Below the pieces are notes generated by a model. It saw only the letters and a program-made list of their open reading frames with translations, was not told the DNA's origin and did not search any database. From the NCBI GenBank assembly GCA_009193035.1, contig SWDT01000007.1:496001-560000 (forward strand): a DNA stretch of 64,000 nucleotides, in the 5' to 3' direction. This document shows positions 31,993 through 42,904 of the stretch, piece by piece (within the stretch, counting starts at the first letter, position 1; every line of letters starts with the position of its first letter). This stretch comes from Halicephalobus mephisto. Lineage: Eukaryota; Nematoda; Chromadorea; Rhabditida; Panagrolaimidae. A program made the position numbers and the translations under genes.

Positions 31993-33866
31993 TCAAGCAC
32001 TTCTATAGTCGGAATGAGGCGAAAACGAATTAGAATCGTACCCAGAGTCCAAACTGCAACGAGATGAAGAAAACATTGATTGAACAAATGGTGGAAGTGC
32101 CTAAAAAAATCCCCTACATTTATCACAAAATCCGAACTTACCCATTGGCAATCAGGATAACCACATGGAAAAATGTTAAATTCTTTCCCATTAATAGTCG
32201 TAATCAATTGCTCACGAATAAATTTCAATTCAGACAATTCACACTGCAATATAGTAACAAGAGACATTTCCCATTCAGGCACCAATTGATACAAATATGG
32301 GCATACTGTCATCAAGTAACCAACCACACCAGCAGTTTGAAGAGCTGGACGAGCAAAAGCAGTGAAGTAGTCTGGGAAATGCTACTGTTACAGTAATATT
32401 TAATAAAAAAACCTACTGATAAACACATATTTCATCATCTTAATAAAGTTCTGTCGAAAAACCTCAAATGCTGGACGACGAGCAATAAGGTGTTCAAAAA
32501 ACTCCAAAGGAGTTGGAACACAGAATACCCAGTTCAAAGTATTGTAGAGCTTGAACTCCATATTCTGCAAGGTTATAAGTAATCAGTTATAAAAACCAAA
32601 CATTAGACTGAAATCATCTAGACAAGCTTGGGGTTTTTATGAACTTCTATATTTGTTTCAAATGGTTTTAATTTTTACTAAATTTTGAAAAATCAAGTTT
32701 CATAGAAATTTCCGGAAAGTATTGAAAGTAGAAATTGTTTCAAAATGAATTCCCAGAATCTCATAAACTACGGTGCTCTATGTGATGACTAGTTTTACTT
32801 AATGCCATTAACCTTATACAATTTCACAATCAGTATTTAAAGACATCGCATCTAGAAAAGCTCGGAACTTTCTAAATTAATTATTTAAGATACAAAAGCT
32901 TTCGTTTATCCCAAAACTCTACTTATATAAAAGCATGTGGAGATCAAAGAAACCCTAACCTACACTAAAACGCTCCAAAAACGAGTCACTTGTTATAAAA
33001 ATTCACAAAAACTTACAATGAGGGTTTTCTCTCGAACCAACTGGTCAGAACGAAGTGAACGAAGAAGAACATGTTCTCTGAGAGGTCTAGTCATATTGAT
33101 CTTGGACGACATCAGAAGACAAGTCATTCCAACTGTCAAGTACTCCTGGACACCAATTCTGACCTTGGAACAATAACGGTCGAAAATAGAAACCGCCATT
33201 GAGAAAACAACAGGTTCACATGAGTTAGCCGAGGCAGCTTCCCACATTTGCTTCACGGTAAATTCCCGTTCAAGAAAAATATTATCATTCCATCCTTGAG
33301 TGTTTATATAAGCGTCCAGTGTTGGAACCCAGTCGATATTGTTGAGAGCATTCTGAAGGGCAGTATCAGTCGAATAAATAGAAGGATCGGGCTTCGGCTT
33401 GACTCCAGTGTGTTGGCGAGGGGACTTGTCCAAAATCATGCTCAATTCAGATGAAGTAAGACTTTTCGTCGGATAAAACAATAACAATTAATACAAAACA
33501 ATATATAAAGAAAAAAGATCAATTTCTATATATGAAAATCAAAAAAACCAAAATAAAAAAATTGGGAAAAAATAAAAACTTTAATTAATATATGAAAAAT
33601 TAAAAGAAATCAAAATTAATACATATCAAGTATAAAAAGTTAGAAATTGATATATGGAAATTTTAAAAATTCAAAATTAATATATGAAAAATTCTTAAAA
33701 TTCAAAATTGATATATGGATATTTTTAAAATTCAAAATTGATATATGAGAAATTTTTTAAATTCAAAATTGATATATGGAAAATTAAAACAAACCTGTAA
33801 AAGTGGAGACATCATCGGGAAAAAATCATAAGCTGGATAGTGACGAAGTAAATGAGATGATGACAT
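31993..33866 (-). CDS. cyd-1: Cyclin D-like G1 cyclin
   Basis: Minus-strand exons, 5' to 3': 33866-33795, about 33461-33017, 32564-32427, 32381-32142 and 32100-31993. The N-terminal cyclin box reads FLEREFTVKQMWEAASANSC, then EPVVFSMAVSIFDRYCSKVR, then YLTVGMTCLLMSSKIN; the third exon has LYNTLNWVFCVPTPLEFFEH then LIARRP, which matches the start of the second cyclin fold of D cyclins. The C-terminus is Ser-rich and ends SLDSGYDSNSFSPHSDYRSA. D cyclins partner CDK4/6 to drive G1 progression and phosphorylate Rb-type proteins. Two joins are not settled: exon 1 (MSSSHLLRHYPAYDFFPMM…) ends in phase 0 but exon 2 needs phase 2 from its visible acceptor (…cgaaaag), and exon 3 may end at gtgttt or at gtaggt. 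No LxCxE Rb-binding motif is visible. Upstream DNA has a pyrimidine tract with CTCTGCGCTC, like nematode core promoters. Confidence 0.85.
33500..33790. repeat. ATATATCAATTTTGAATTTT array in the first cyclin intron
   Basis: Seven to nine units of about 30 bp with the core CATATATCAATTTTGAATTT (as read on the minus strand). They fill nearly the whole intron between cyclin exons 1 and 2. Confidence 0.6.
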
Positions 33867-33869
33867 CGT

Positions 33870-35295
33870 CGATTTGTCAGAATCAGCCTCACCGAAACCC
33901 TTGGCAAAACACGCGACGAGTTCGCGAAGAACAAGCCACGATTTGCTTCGGATGGTAGAGCGCAGAGTCAGCGAGACGAATGAGAAAAAATAAAAAATAT
34001 CGTGGGAACGGCACTTTGAAGAACGGTATATCTGGTCTAATCACTCGCTCTTGTCACGAAAACATTCAAATTTTCCTCATTGACAAGAGCGCGTGCATTT
34101 TAGAAAGAAATATATCTGGCCAAATCACTCACATTAGTAAAGGCGCGTGCATTCTAGAAAACTGTTTTATTTGGTTTGAGTACTCGCAATGGCAAAGATG
34201 CGCGTCGAGTTTAGGCCAAATATTCCTATCTTGTAACTTTTTTATGGAAAAAATGGCGAAATTAAAGGAAATACGTGCCGATTTTAGGCCAGACATATTT
34301 TTCCTTGTAAATTTGAACTTTTTCATCTTTTTTTTCTTTTTTGGAAAAACTGGTAAAATTAAAGAAGAAATAGTTCGTGTTTGGACCCGATATTCCTTTT
34401 TTGTTTAAATTTTTTTGGAAAAACGGTACTTTTGAATTATTTGTTTAATTTTATATATTTTATATATTTTCTGAATTTTTTGATGATTTAGTTTGAAATC
34501 AATGTCGAAATTCTCGGATAAATTATAAATTAAGGTTTCTTTCAACGATTTCTTGTTTTTTAATCAATCGAATTTTGATTCTTCTGAAAAATCGCAAAAT
34601 TCCAGTTTTAACCAAAAGGAATGACCGCATCTTCAAATTTCTTGAGTTATCAAAACGACAACAAGGGTTCAAACAGTTAATTTGCAAGGAAATTTTCTGT
34701 ATTTACGGATTTTGCAAAAAAAAACGAACAAATTTGCTCTTGAAAAACATAAATTTTTTAAGACAAAATTACAGACTAATTTGTAAAATTCTAGAAGTTT
34801 TCAGAATTCACTAAATATTGTTAAAATAGCACAGAATCAAATAAATATTAAATTTAATAATTTTGGTCCCGAGTGGAAAGTTTTGAAAATTCGTGTTGAG
34901 ACAATTTTTTTGGAATTTTGTTGTAAAATTTTTATTTTTTATTATAATGATTTTCAGAATCCACTAAATATCGTTAAAATAGTACAGAATCAAATAAATA
35001 TTAAATTTAATAATTTTGGTCCCGAGTGGAAAGTTTTGAAAATTCGTGTTGAGAAAATTTTTTTGGAATTTTGTTGTAAAATTTTTATTTTTTATGACAG
35101 TGTAATATAGGACCTAGAATTTCGTAAACAACAAATTTTAGAATTTTTGGTCTTAATTGAAGCATTTTGGAAGTTCTTTTTGAAATTTCTTTCGACATTT
35201 TGTCACAATTTTTTGTCTATACTAATATTTACGAAACAGTCGAGATAAAAATCAAAGTAAAATTACAAAATTTGCATGCAACATTAAAGCAAGCT
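33870..35295. other. Cyclin upstream region and AT-rich repeats
   Basis: 33870-33985 has the likely leader/promoter of the cyclin gene. 34010-34220 contains three diverged copies of GCGCGTGCATTYTAGAAA with neighbouring TATCTGGYCAAATCACTC. 34780-35110 has two copies of a unit of about 180 bp (CAGAATCAAATAAATATTAA, TTTTGGTCCCGAGTGGAAAG). Open frames here are repeat translations. Confidence 0.45.
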
Positions 35296-35299
35296 GGCA

Positions 35300-35815
35300 C
35301 GCTTTCATTATACACAGAAAGGATATATTAAAATGCCTCTGATGTATCGGATGGATTATATTCAATGCATCTATACATTGAGTTGATATCATTGCATTAT
35401 ATTCAATGTATAGATATATTAGAACGGGTCTGATGTATCGGATATATTACATTGAATATATATATTCATTAAGTTGATATTGGTATATTGTGTTTAGTGT
35501 ATAGATATATTGTAACGGGTCTGATGTATTGGATATATTATATTGAATATATATATATTCGTTAAGTTGATATTGATATATTGTGTTTAGTACATGGATA
35601 TATTGTAACGGATCTGATGTATTGGATATATTACATTGAATATATATATATTCGTTAAGTTGATATTGGTATATTGTGTTTAGTACATGGATATATTGTA
35701 ACGGATATATTATATTGAATATATATCTATTCGTTAAGTCGAAATTAACGTATTGTATATGATATATCTGACACATTAGAGCCGTTTCAATGTAATTTCT
35801 TTGTATGTAGTGGAA
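35300..35815. repeat. ATGTATCGATA-type palindromic repeat array
   Basis: Four to five units of about 110 bp with GGATATATTAYATTGAATAT, TTCGTTAAGTTGATATTGG and ATATATTGTAACGGRTCTGAT. The ends TATATTAAAATGCC and GAGCCGTTTCAATGTA are roughly inverted. Same family as 6545-7105 and 61960-62765. Confidence 0.6.
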
Positions 35816-37625
35816 ACGTGCCAACCAGCTTACCTGAACGTTACGTGTGAATTTTGGAATTTCACTTTGATTTTAACTTTGATTTTGCTGTCGTCCTCGT
35901 ATAGACCTCGACACTGATCAAATTAGTTAGTCCCTTTGAAATTTGATTGATGTGGAAACAAATGAAATTTCTGAATTTTAAACATTTGATCTTCTGTCTT
36001 GAACCATCCATGATTGATTTTAGTTTTGGTAATGCTACGTTCACTCCAGCGGATCATGAAGACAACTGGTCTCTGTAGTTATTGGTTTTTAAAATAAAAA
36101 TTGTACGTTAACCTTTTGCGTCATGGTTTTGATTGATAATGATTCTTGAAACCTGTGATTACGAAGGACAAAATTCAATTCCTTTGGTCGATCTAAACAG
36201 AACTATAAGTAGGGATCGAGACTCTGAAATTCTTGATTGACAATTCTGAAAAAATCCGAATTCTTTCGTCGTTTCCTTTTGCTCCATTTAGCCTAATTTT
36301 CTGCGGAAAAAGATAAATGATAACAAGTAAAGATAATACTGTAGGGACATATGATATTCATTTATGTTCAAAGATGTTTTAAATCAACAGATATGCTTCA
36401 GAAAAGTTTTTATTATTATTTTTTATTTTATATTTATGTAAAGAATTGACTAATAAATAAATCCAACAAAATCAAAATAAATAATTTTTATTCATGTTCA
36501 AAGATGTTTTAAATCAACAGATATGCTTTCAGAAAAGTTTTTATTATTATTTTTTTATTTTATATTTATGTAAAGAATTGACTAATAAATAAATCCAACA
36601 AAATCAGAATATATAATTTTTATTTTTGTTCGAAAATGTTTTAAATCAACAGATTTGCTTTCAGAAAAGTTCATCTTATTATTTTTTATTTTATATTTAC
36701 GTCAAAAATAAAGTGTAATGATTAAATCCAATAAAATCAAAATTTGCGATTTCCGCTGGAATCCAAAAGCGAATTTTCTAAATTAAATTAAATTTCTTCG
36801 AAAACGTCTTTTTCTTGTTTTATCCTGATTGGATGTCATATGATATACAGTATCCTATAATGAAGTCCAACCGATGAGGATCTACAGTCGTTATTCTAAG
36901 CCGAAGATCTTCTAGACTAATGAATATCCCCTTCAAGATACGGTTTTCTGTCTTTATTCTGTGATTAAAAAAGTTAAAACTCCTTTGTAATCAAGCATGT
37001 GGTTTGTAAACCACCGTAGGGACTGCGGTGAGTGACCAATGAGGCTGTTTAGCGTCTTGTCCTGGTCCCTGGGGCTACACCTGCGGAACCAGGCCGTGAA
37101 CTGCACCATAGTGGATCTTTCCTCTTTATGAGGTACTTATGAGGTACCCATTGCCTACTGTAGTATTTAGAACGCCTGGATTGGGCAAGCACAGGATATT
37201 CTATATAAAATAAGATAAAATATCGTCAGAAAAGTCAATACAGTAGGAATCTGTAATCTTTGTCCGAATAGGAAGGAATCTTCCAGATGCAGAAATATCT
37301 CTTCCAAAAATATCCCTTATTTACGATAAATCTCTCGAAGGGAAGAGTCAAGGCAGAATTTGGATGTTGACAAGATCGAAAATCGAAAAGTCTCGTGATC
37401 GCCTCTGGTACGAATGACCGCAAAAATGCGAAACAAAAAATTCTCAATGAATCTGATTTAAAACGACCAAAATTCATCCATATCCTTGTTCTGAAAGATT
37501 TTATAAAACAATGCTTGCAACCTGCACCAGACATTCCAGTTTCTGATTTTGGATCATCCCATCATTTCTTCTTCGTTGTGAAATAAAATCTGGTTTAAAT
37601 TCCTATTTCGAAATCATTTTTCAAT
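35816..37625. other. Intergenic with a 125-bp triplicate; no supported gene
   Basis: 36360-36720 holds three copies of a unit of about 125 bp (TTCAAAGATGTTTTAAATCAAC, GACTAATAAATAAATCCAAC). 36990-37190 is a GC-richer patch (GGCTACACCTGCGGAACCAGG) of unknown nature. At 37395-37586 a plus-strand frame of 63 codons (MIASGTNDRKNAKQKILNES…) is open but has no family match. Confidence 0.4.
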
Positions 37626-37629
37626 TAAA

Positions 37630-38205
37630 ATGAAATTTCTTATTTTTTTGCTTTTTTTGAGTATTATGGTAGCTACAGAAGCCCAAGACTACAGATACCA
37701 CAACCAGTACCCCTACTACGGGTACGTCCCCGGGAGACCCGGCTACCTCTACTACAACGGCTACAGCGAAGGAAACGGCAGAGGACTTTCGAGTAAGTTC
37801 CGATCTTTGTCCGGATTACAGTAATCCGCCGATGGTGGTATGGAGGCGAGGGACGTAAAATACCATAGATCGGAGCCCGGCCGGCCCAAACCCAAGGTCG
37901 TAAAGCTACCCTACCTCCTCAGGAGATCTTGTAGTGAAATGGGGACACATTCAATGTGGAAGATAAGGCGAGTCCGAGTGCTGCTGACCCCAGTGGACCT
38001 GTAAAAACCAAAATTAGCCCTAGGGGTCAAGGTAGCAAGCCCGTCTTCGCCACACCCAGCAGTTTGCCAGAAATTCCGAATACCTGCGGATTTGGAAAGT
38101 TCTGTCAAGCTTGATTACTGGATCCCTTTTATCTTTATCTTTATCTTACAGTAATCCTTTCCAGCTTGGGAACAAAGCATCGTGAATCACCTCTTCTCTC
38201 CTTGA
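37630..38205 (+). CDS. Small secreted STW-family peptide E
   Basis: Two exons, 37630-37792 and 38165-38205 (41 nt), joined in phase 1, give 67 residues. Signal peptide MKFLIFLLFLSIMVATEA; mature QDYRYHNQYPYYGYVPGRPG, then YLYYNGYSEGNGRGL, then STWEQSIVNHLFSP and stop. The middle is Tyr/Gly-rich as in peptide A; the end matches B-D and F except that it closes in Ser-Pro, not Gly. Donor gtaagt, acceptor tttccag. The 372-bp intron contains a 318-bp retroposon; without it and one copy of the target duplication it would be 42 bp, the same size as in gene F. Unspliced, the frame reads into the intron (SKFRSLSGLQ). Confidence 0.85.
37828..38145 (+). mobile_element. Retroposon insertion with 12-bp target duplication in the gene E intron
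   Basis: A GC-rich 318-bp segment unlike its surroundings is flanked by TTACAGTAATCC on both sides (37816-37827 and 38146-38157). It ends in a short tandem tail TTTATCTTTATCTTTATC, as 3' ends of SINEs or truncated non-LTR elements do. No coding capacity is seen. Its internal sequence (CCGGCCGGCCCAAACCCAAG, CCCCAGTGGACCTG) does not occur elsewhere in the window. Confidence 0.8.
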
Positions 38206-38439
38206 AGCAGACTACTGCAACGTCTGGCTTACTGTAATTCCAGTCCTCTAGAATCAAGTCGGAAATTCAGAAGTCATCTAATTTTAGACATTTGTAAAAA
38301 GTTAAATTTCTTGGATTTTTAAAGGAATCATGGAAATTCGCTTCGAGACAATTTCGTGACAATACCCATTTTTAATTTTCATAAAAGTGCAATTTTAAAA
38401 TTTAAAATTTTTCACAAATTCGTATCAAAATTATTTCGT

Positions 38440-39290
38440 AAACAAAAAATGTAATCTTTAGTCCAGTAACAAATGGAAATCGACACTATTATGTTTTAGT
38501 TTTCGTCACAAATGTCGAATATTCATGAAAAATATGACGATTGTGTTACATTTCGCAATTATTATAGTATTACAAGTTACGTTTTTTGTGTAAAGGATTG
38601 GCGAAATGTTCTTATTATCACAGATTGTCAAAAGGTTTTTATTAATACATCCAAAAAAGCATAATCTTTAAACAAATATCAAATGCAAATCGTCACTATT
38701 AAGTTACAATTTTCACAAATGCTAAATATTCATAAATGTGACGATTGTTACATTTCAAAGTTGTTACTGGTTTAAAAGTTATGCTTTTTTTGTGAATTTA
38801 ATGCAACTATAGATTGAATCTAATGCATCAGATAATCAGCGCCGTTTTAATGTATCCATATGTCATACATAATCTACCGATATCAACATCCAAAAAAGCG
38901 TAATATTTAATCCAATATCAAATGCAAATCGTCACTATTAAGTTACAATCTTCACAAATGCTAAATATTCATAAATGTGACGATTATGTTACATTTCAAA
39001 ATTGTTATTAATATAAAAGTTACGCTTTTTTGTGTGAACTTAATGCAACTATAGATTGAATCTTATGAATCAAATAATCAGTGCCGTTTTAATGTATCCA
39101 TATGTCATATATAATCTACCGATATCAACATCCAAAAAAGCGTAATATTTAATCCAACATCAAATGCAAATCGTCACTATTAAGTTACAATTTTCACAAA
39201 TATCGAATATTCATAAATGTGACGATTGTTAAATTTTTGTCAAATTTCAAAATTGTTACTGAACCAAAATTTACGTTTTTTATGTAACAA
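38440..39290. mobile_element. Cluster of four palindromic MITEs
   Basis: Four copies (about 38450-38600, 38650-38800, 38885-39040 and 39130-39290) of the family seen at 28105-28512, in the opposite orientation. Between copies 2/3 and 3/4 lies the same spacer of about 110 bp (TTTAATGCAACTATAGATTGAATC…CCGTTTTAATGTATCC…CCGATATCAACATCC). Confidence 0.7.
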
Positions 39291-39777
39291 ATTTAATTTC
39301 TATTTTCTACAATATTGTATTTCTGGAAAAAACAATTCTAGAACTTTCTAGAGCCTTCTGGAAATTCGTCTCGAGACAATTTCACACCGAAGTCCATTTT
39401 TGTTTTTTCAGTTGTACGGTATTTACGAATATTTCATATATTTCGAAATAAAAACTGTGAATTGTGATCTTTGGTCCGGAAATGATTTTTTTATTTCGAA
39501 TTTTTTTTTTCAAAAAAATCAAATTAAATTAAATTTGAAAATTAAAAAATTTGAACGAGAAAAACAAAAATTTTTTGAGCAAAAAATTTTACGGATTTTT
39601 CGTCAGTTGTTGACAAAAATATTTTTCAAATTCAAATTAGGATATTTTTGGGTACTTAAGGAACACCAATTTTCGATGCAAAAAGCAGTATCGCCTGCGG
39701 AAATCCCTACAGTACGGTTTTGTTGAAGATAAACATCTTTTAGAAAATATTTAAATTTTGAAATTTTCTGAGATATA

Positions 39778-39968
39778 TAGTGATCAAAATCAAAGCCAAA
39801 TTTTCACGCAAAAATTAGGTAATCCGATCTGCTTCAATATTGCGGAAAAACTGAAAATTTCACTTTTTCGAAATTTTCGCAGATGTAAATATAGAAACGC
39901 CGACCGAGCTGGTCGAAGATTGCGAGCAAGCTGCAGATTTCAATTTCAATTTCGACCGATCTACCTAA
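39778..39968 (+). CDS. Candidate last two exons of an unknown gene
   Basis: Exon 39778-39816 (acceptor atatag; SDQNQSQIFTQKL) ends in phase 1 at a donor gtaatc. A 65-bp intron with acceptor ttttcgcag follows, and the second exon (39882-39968) continues in frame: VNIETPTELVEDCEQAADFN, then FNFDRST and stop. The phase fit and composition support coding, but the start is missing; a further upstream piece may be MQKAVSPAEIPT near 39675. Family unknown. Confidence 0.4.
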
Positions 39969-39969
39969 A

Positions 39970-42300
39970 TATTGCAAATTTGATTTCGATCTTGATTTTT
40001 ACACAAATCTAAATGCTGAAAAAATAAAAAAAATAGAATTTTCTGTCAGAAATTAAAAACTATATTTTTTTGTATAAATATTTTTAGTTTTTACGAATTA
40101 AATTTATAAAAGCTTCCGAAATTTTCGAATAAATTCATAGAACTTTCTGAAATCTACTAGAAAATTGAGCAACTTAAGATTTTTAAAGAAGTTTTTAAAA
40201 TTTTATACAATTTTCATTAAATTTTTAGAATCCAATGAGAAACTTTAAAATAATATAAGAATCTTGGTGAAATTCATAGACTCAAATAGAAAACTCTGAA
40301 ACATTCAATAATTTTGAGGAATTTTGTAAAATTTTATATAATTTTCATTAAATTTCTACAGTCCAATAAGATTTTTACATTATCTAAGAATCTTGGTGAA
40401 ATTCATAGATTTCAGTGGAAAATTCTGAAACATTCAATAATTTTGAGGAATTTGTAAAATTTTATAATTTTCATTAAATTTTTAGAATCCAATGAGAGAC
40501 TTTAAAATAATATAAGAATCTTGATGAAATTCATAGACTCAAATAGAAAACTCTGAAACATTCAATAATTTTGAGGAATTTTGTAAAATTTTAAATTTTC
40601 ATTGAATTTCTACAGTCCAATAATATTTTAAAATAATATAAGAATCTTGATGAAATTCAGAACTTTTAGAATCTACTAGAAAACTGAAACATTCAAGAAT
40701 TTTAATGAACTTTTCAGAAGTCAGTAGAAAATTCTGAAATTTTCAAAAATTTCTTGTACGTTTTTATAATCAAAATTTGTTACTTAAAATTCCAAAATTT
40801 TCTAAAAACTTAATTCATGTCGAAAAAATTTCATAAAAAATCCATTTTTGATTTTTTCAATAAAATTATTTTAAAAATATTCACATTTTTTATTTAATTT
40901 AGTTTATTTGGAAAATTTTTTAATTTCTAAAATAATATCGAAAATCTGAATGAAAAATAGTGCAAAACGGAGATATTTTACGATGAAATTTGGATTTTAA
41001 TTTTCTCACGTTTTCAAAATCAGGATTATGAGAATTTCTGAGATTTTCACTTATCAAAAATAGTTGACATAATTTTCAAAATAGATGGATAATATTATTT
41101 TAAAAATTAATCAGCAAATAAAGACAAATTTGAATCTACAATTTTCGAAAGTTTGTAAGAGAACATAATTGTTTTTTACCAAACATAGTGTTCCCCAGGA
41201 TGTGGATAAGCTTTCAAAAATCCATTAATTAAAGATAATTATCATCTTTAAATATCTATTTTCGATTAATATTGAAATACGCATCATGACGTTCCTCAAA
41301 AGAACTATATCCTATTAATTTTTACCATACATAGTATTCCCCAGGATATGAAATAACTTTCAAAAACCCATTAATTAAAGATAATTATCATTTTTAAATA
41401 TCTATTTTCGATTAATATTGAAATACGCATCATGACGTTCTCCAAAAGAACTATCTTATTAATTTTTACCATACATAGTGTTCCCCAGGATATGAAATAA
41501 CTTTCAAAAATCCATTAATTAAAGATAATTATCTTTAAATATCTATTTTCGATTAGTATTGAAATACGCATCATGACGTTTTCCAAAAGAAGTATATCCT
41601 ATTAATTTTTACTAAACATAGTGTTCCCCAGGATATGAAATAACTTTCAAAAATCCATTAATTAAAGATAATTATCATTTTTAAACGTTTATTTCCTATT
41701 AACTTCAAATTAAAAGTATCTATCAACATGGAACTTGAAAACATCTGCAAATTGACTATCATTCATTAGGAATGTTTACGCTTTCTGTCTTCTTATTACA
41801 ATGATCAGTTTCATTTTTGATCTCTGATATAGGAGAATGACATCGATCTATTTCGAACAAAAAGCCGAAAGTTCGAGAAAGTAGAGAGGAGGGGATTCTA
41901 GACTTCTTAACGCCACTATAAATTCATAAAACTAATTTGTTCATGGTGTTTTGATTCTTTGAATGGAGTTAGACGTCAGTCGTTTCAGCACTAGATTCCA
42001 ATAAAGAATTTTGGAATTTTCTAGAACCACGTGGAAAATTTTGAAATCGTTTATAATTTTATAGAAGGTTCTGGAATCTTTGAGAATATCATCAACGCTT
42101 CGGGCGGTTTCCAGAAACCTTCGGGAATCCCATAGAAAGCTTTCAAATTTTCTAGAATTTTACATTTCTGAATTTGGAACTTTTAGAATTACTTACGACT
42201 TCAAGTCTTGGGAAATTCTAGAAATTCGTGTCGAAATTATTACGTGACAAGTTGAATTTTCGGAGGTTCTTAATGACGTGACTTTTTGAATTTTAACGTA
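39970..42300. repeat. AT-rich stretch with two tandem arrays
   Basis: 40080-40740: four units of about 135 bp with AATTTTGAGGAATTTTGTAAA and TAAGAATCTTGRTGAAATTC. 41175-41690: four units of about 145 bp with ACATAGTGTTCCCCAGGATAT, CATTAATTAAAGATAATTATC and AATACGCATCATGACGTT. The remainder (41700-42300) shows no gene. Confidence 0.6.
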
Positions 42301-42422
42301 AATCAGAAACTGCACGTAAGGGATCAACGATTGTCATCATGGAGAAATCGGTTTCGAGTATAAAAGAACAAAGCTTTCCAAAAAGAATAAATTCTCCATT
42401 TCAGAATCTCCTTCGGATCAAA

Positions 42423-42662
42423 ATGATGTCGTTTTTGAAGCTCTTCATCGTCCTCTTCTTCTTCGTTACGATTTCTTCAGGGGCTCCACAAGGCTACAGT
42501 AACCAATATTACGGAAATACATTCGGAGGATACCAGTACCCATTAGGAGATCCTTACGGCAATCTCGGAACTCGTTCAAGTAAGATTGTTGAATGCGATT
42601 AATTAATAAAATCTTTTTCAGCATGGCAAGACCAAATAGTCCTCCATCTCTTTGGTCGCTGA
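42423..42662 (+). CDS. Small secreted STW-family peptide F
   Basis: Two exons, 42423-42579 and 42622-42662 (41 nt), with a 42-bp intron and phase-1 join, give 65 residues. Signal peptide MMSFLKLFIVLFFFVTISSG; mature APQGYSNQYYGNTFGGYQYP, then LGDPYGNLGTR, then STWQDQIVLHLFGR and stop. The end is Leu-Phe-Gly-Arg, the classical layout of a C-terminal amidation signal (basic residue trimmed, Gly converted to amide). A TATA box (TATAAAAG, 42359-42366) lies 64 bp before the ATG, so an in-frame upstream ATG at 42339 is not the start. Unspliced, the frame ends six codons into the intron. Confidence 0.85.
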
Positions 42663-42904
42663 ACCTTCTTCCTTTAATCCATGTTATCACAAAGGGCTCA
42701 CTTTGGCTGTATATAGGACTTTCGGCCTTTGTACTGCTTTTTATAAAAGTTAAAAGAATTAAAATTGTTACAGTTATAACTTCAACATTGTAAGACTATA
42801 AAATTGGAAATAAAGATTATTACGGAATTCCCTCAGCACGAATCTCAAGAATTTTAGAAACATTTTTGGAATGACCAATACTGAAAAGGGAATTCTGTAC
42901 TCCC

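Noticed and set aside
33980..34408. 142-codon plus-strand frame upstream of the cyclin gene
   Set aside because: It covers three diverged GCGCGTGCATT repeats and a T-rich tract; not protein-like as a whole.
35447..35824. 125-codon minus-strand frame rich in Tyr, Ile and Asn
   Set aside because: It is a translation of the ATGTATC-type tandem array with no start context.
39400..39726. 108-codon plus-strand frame
   Set aside because: Phe/Lys/Ile-rich product of AT-rich DNA. Only the GC-richer end near 39665-39720 might belong to the candidate exons downstream.
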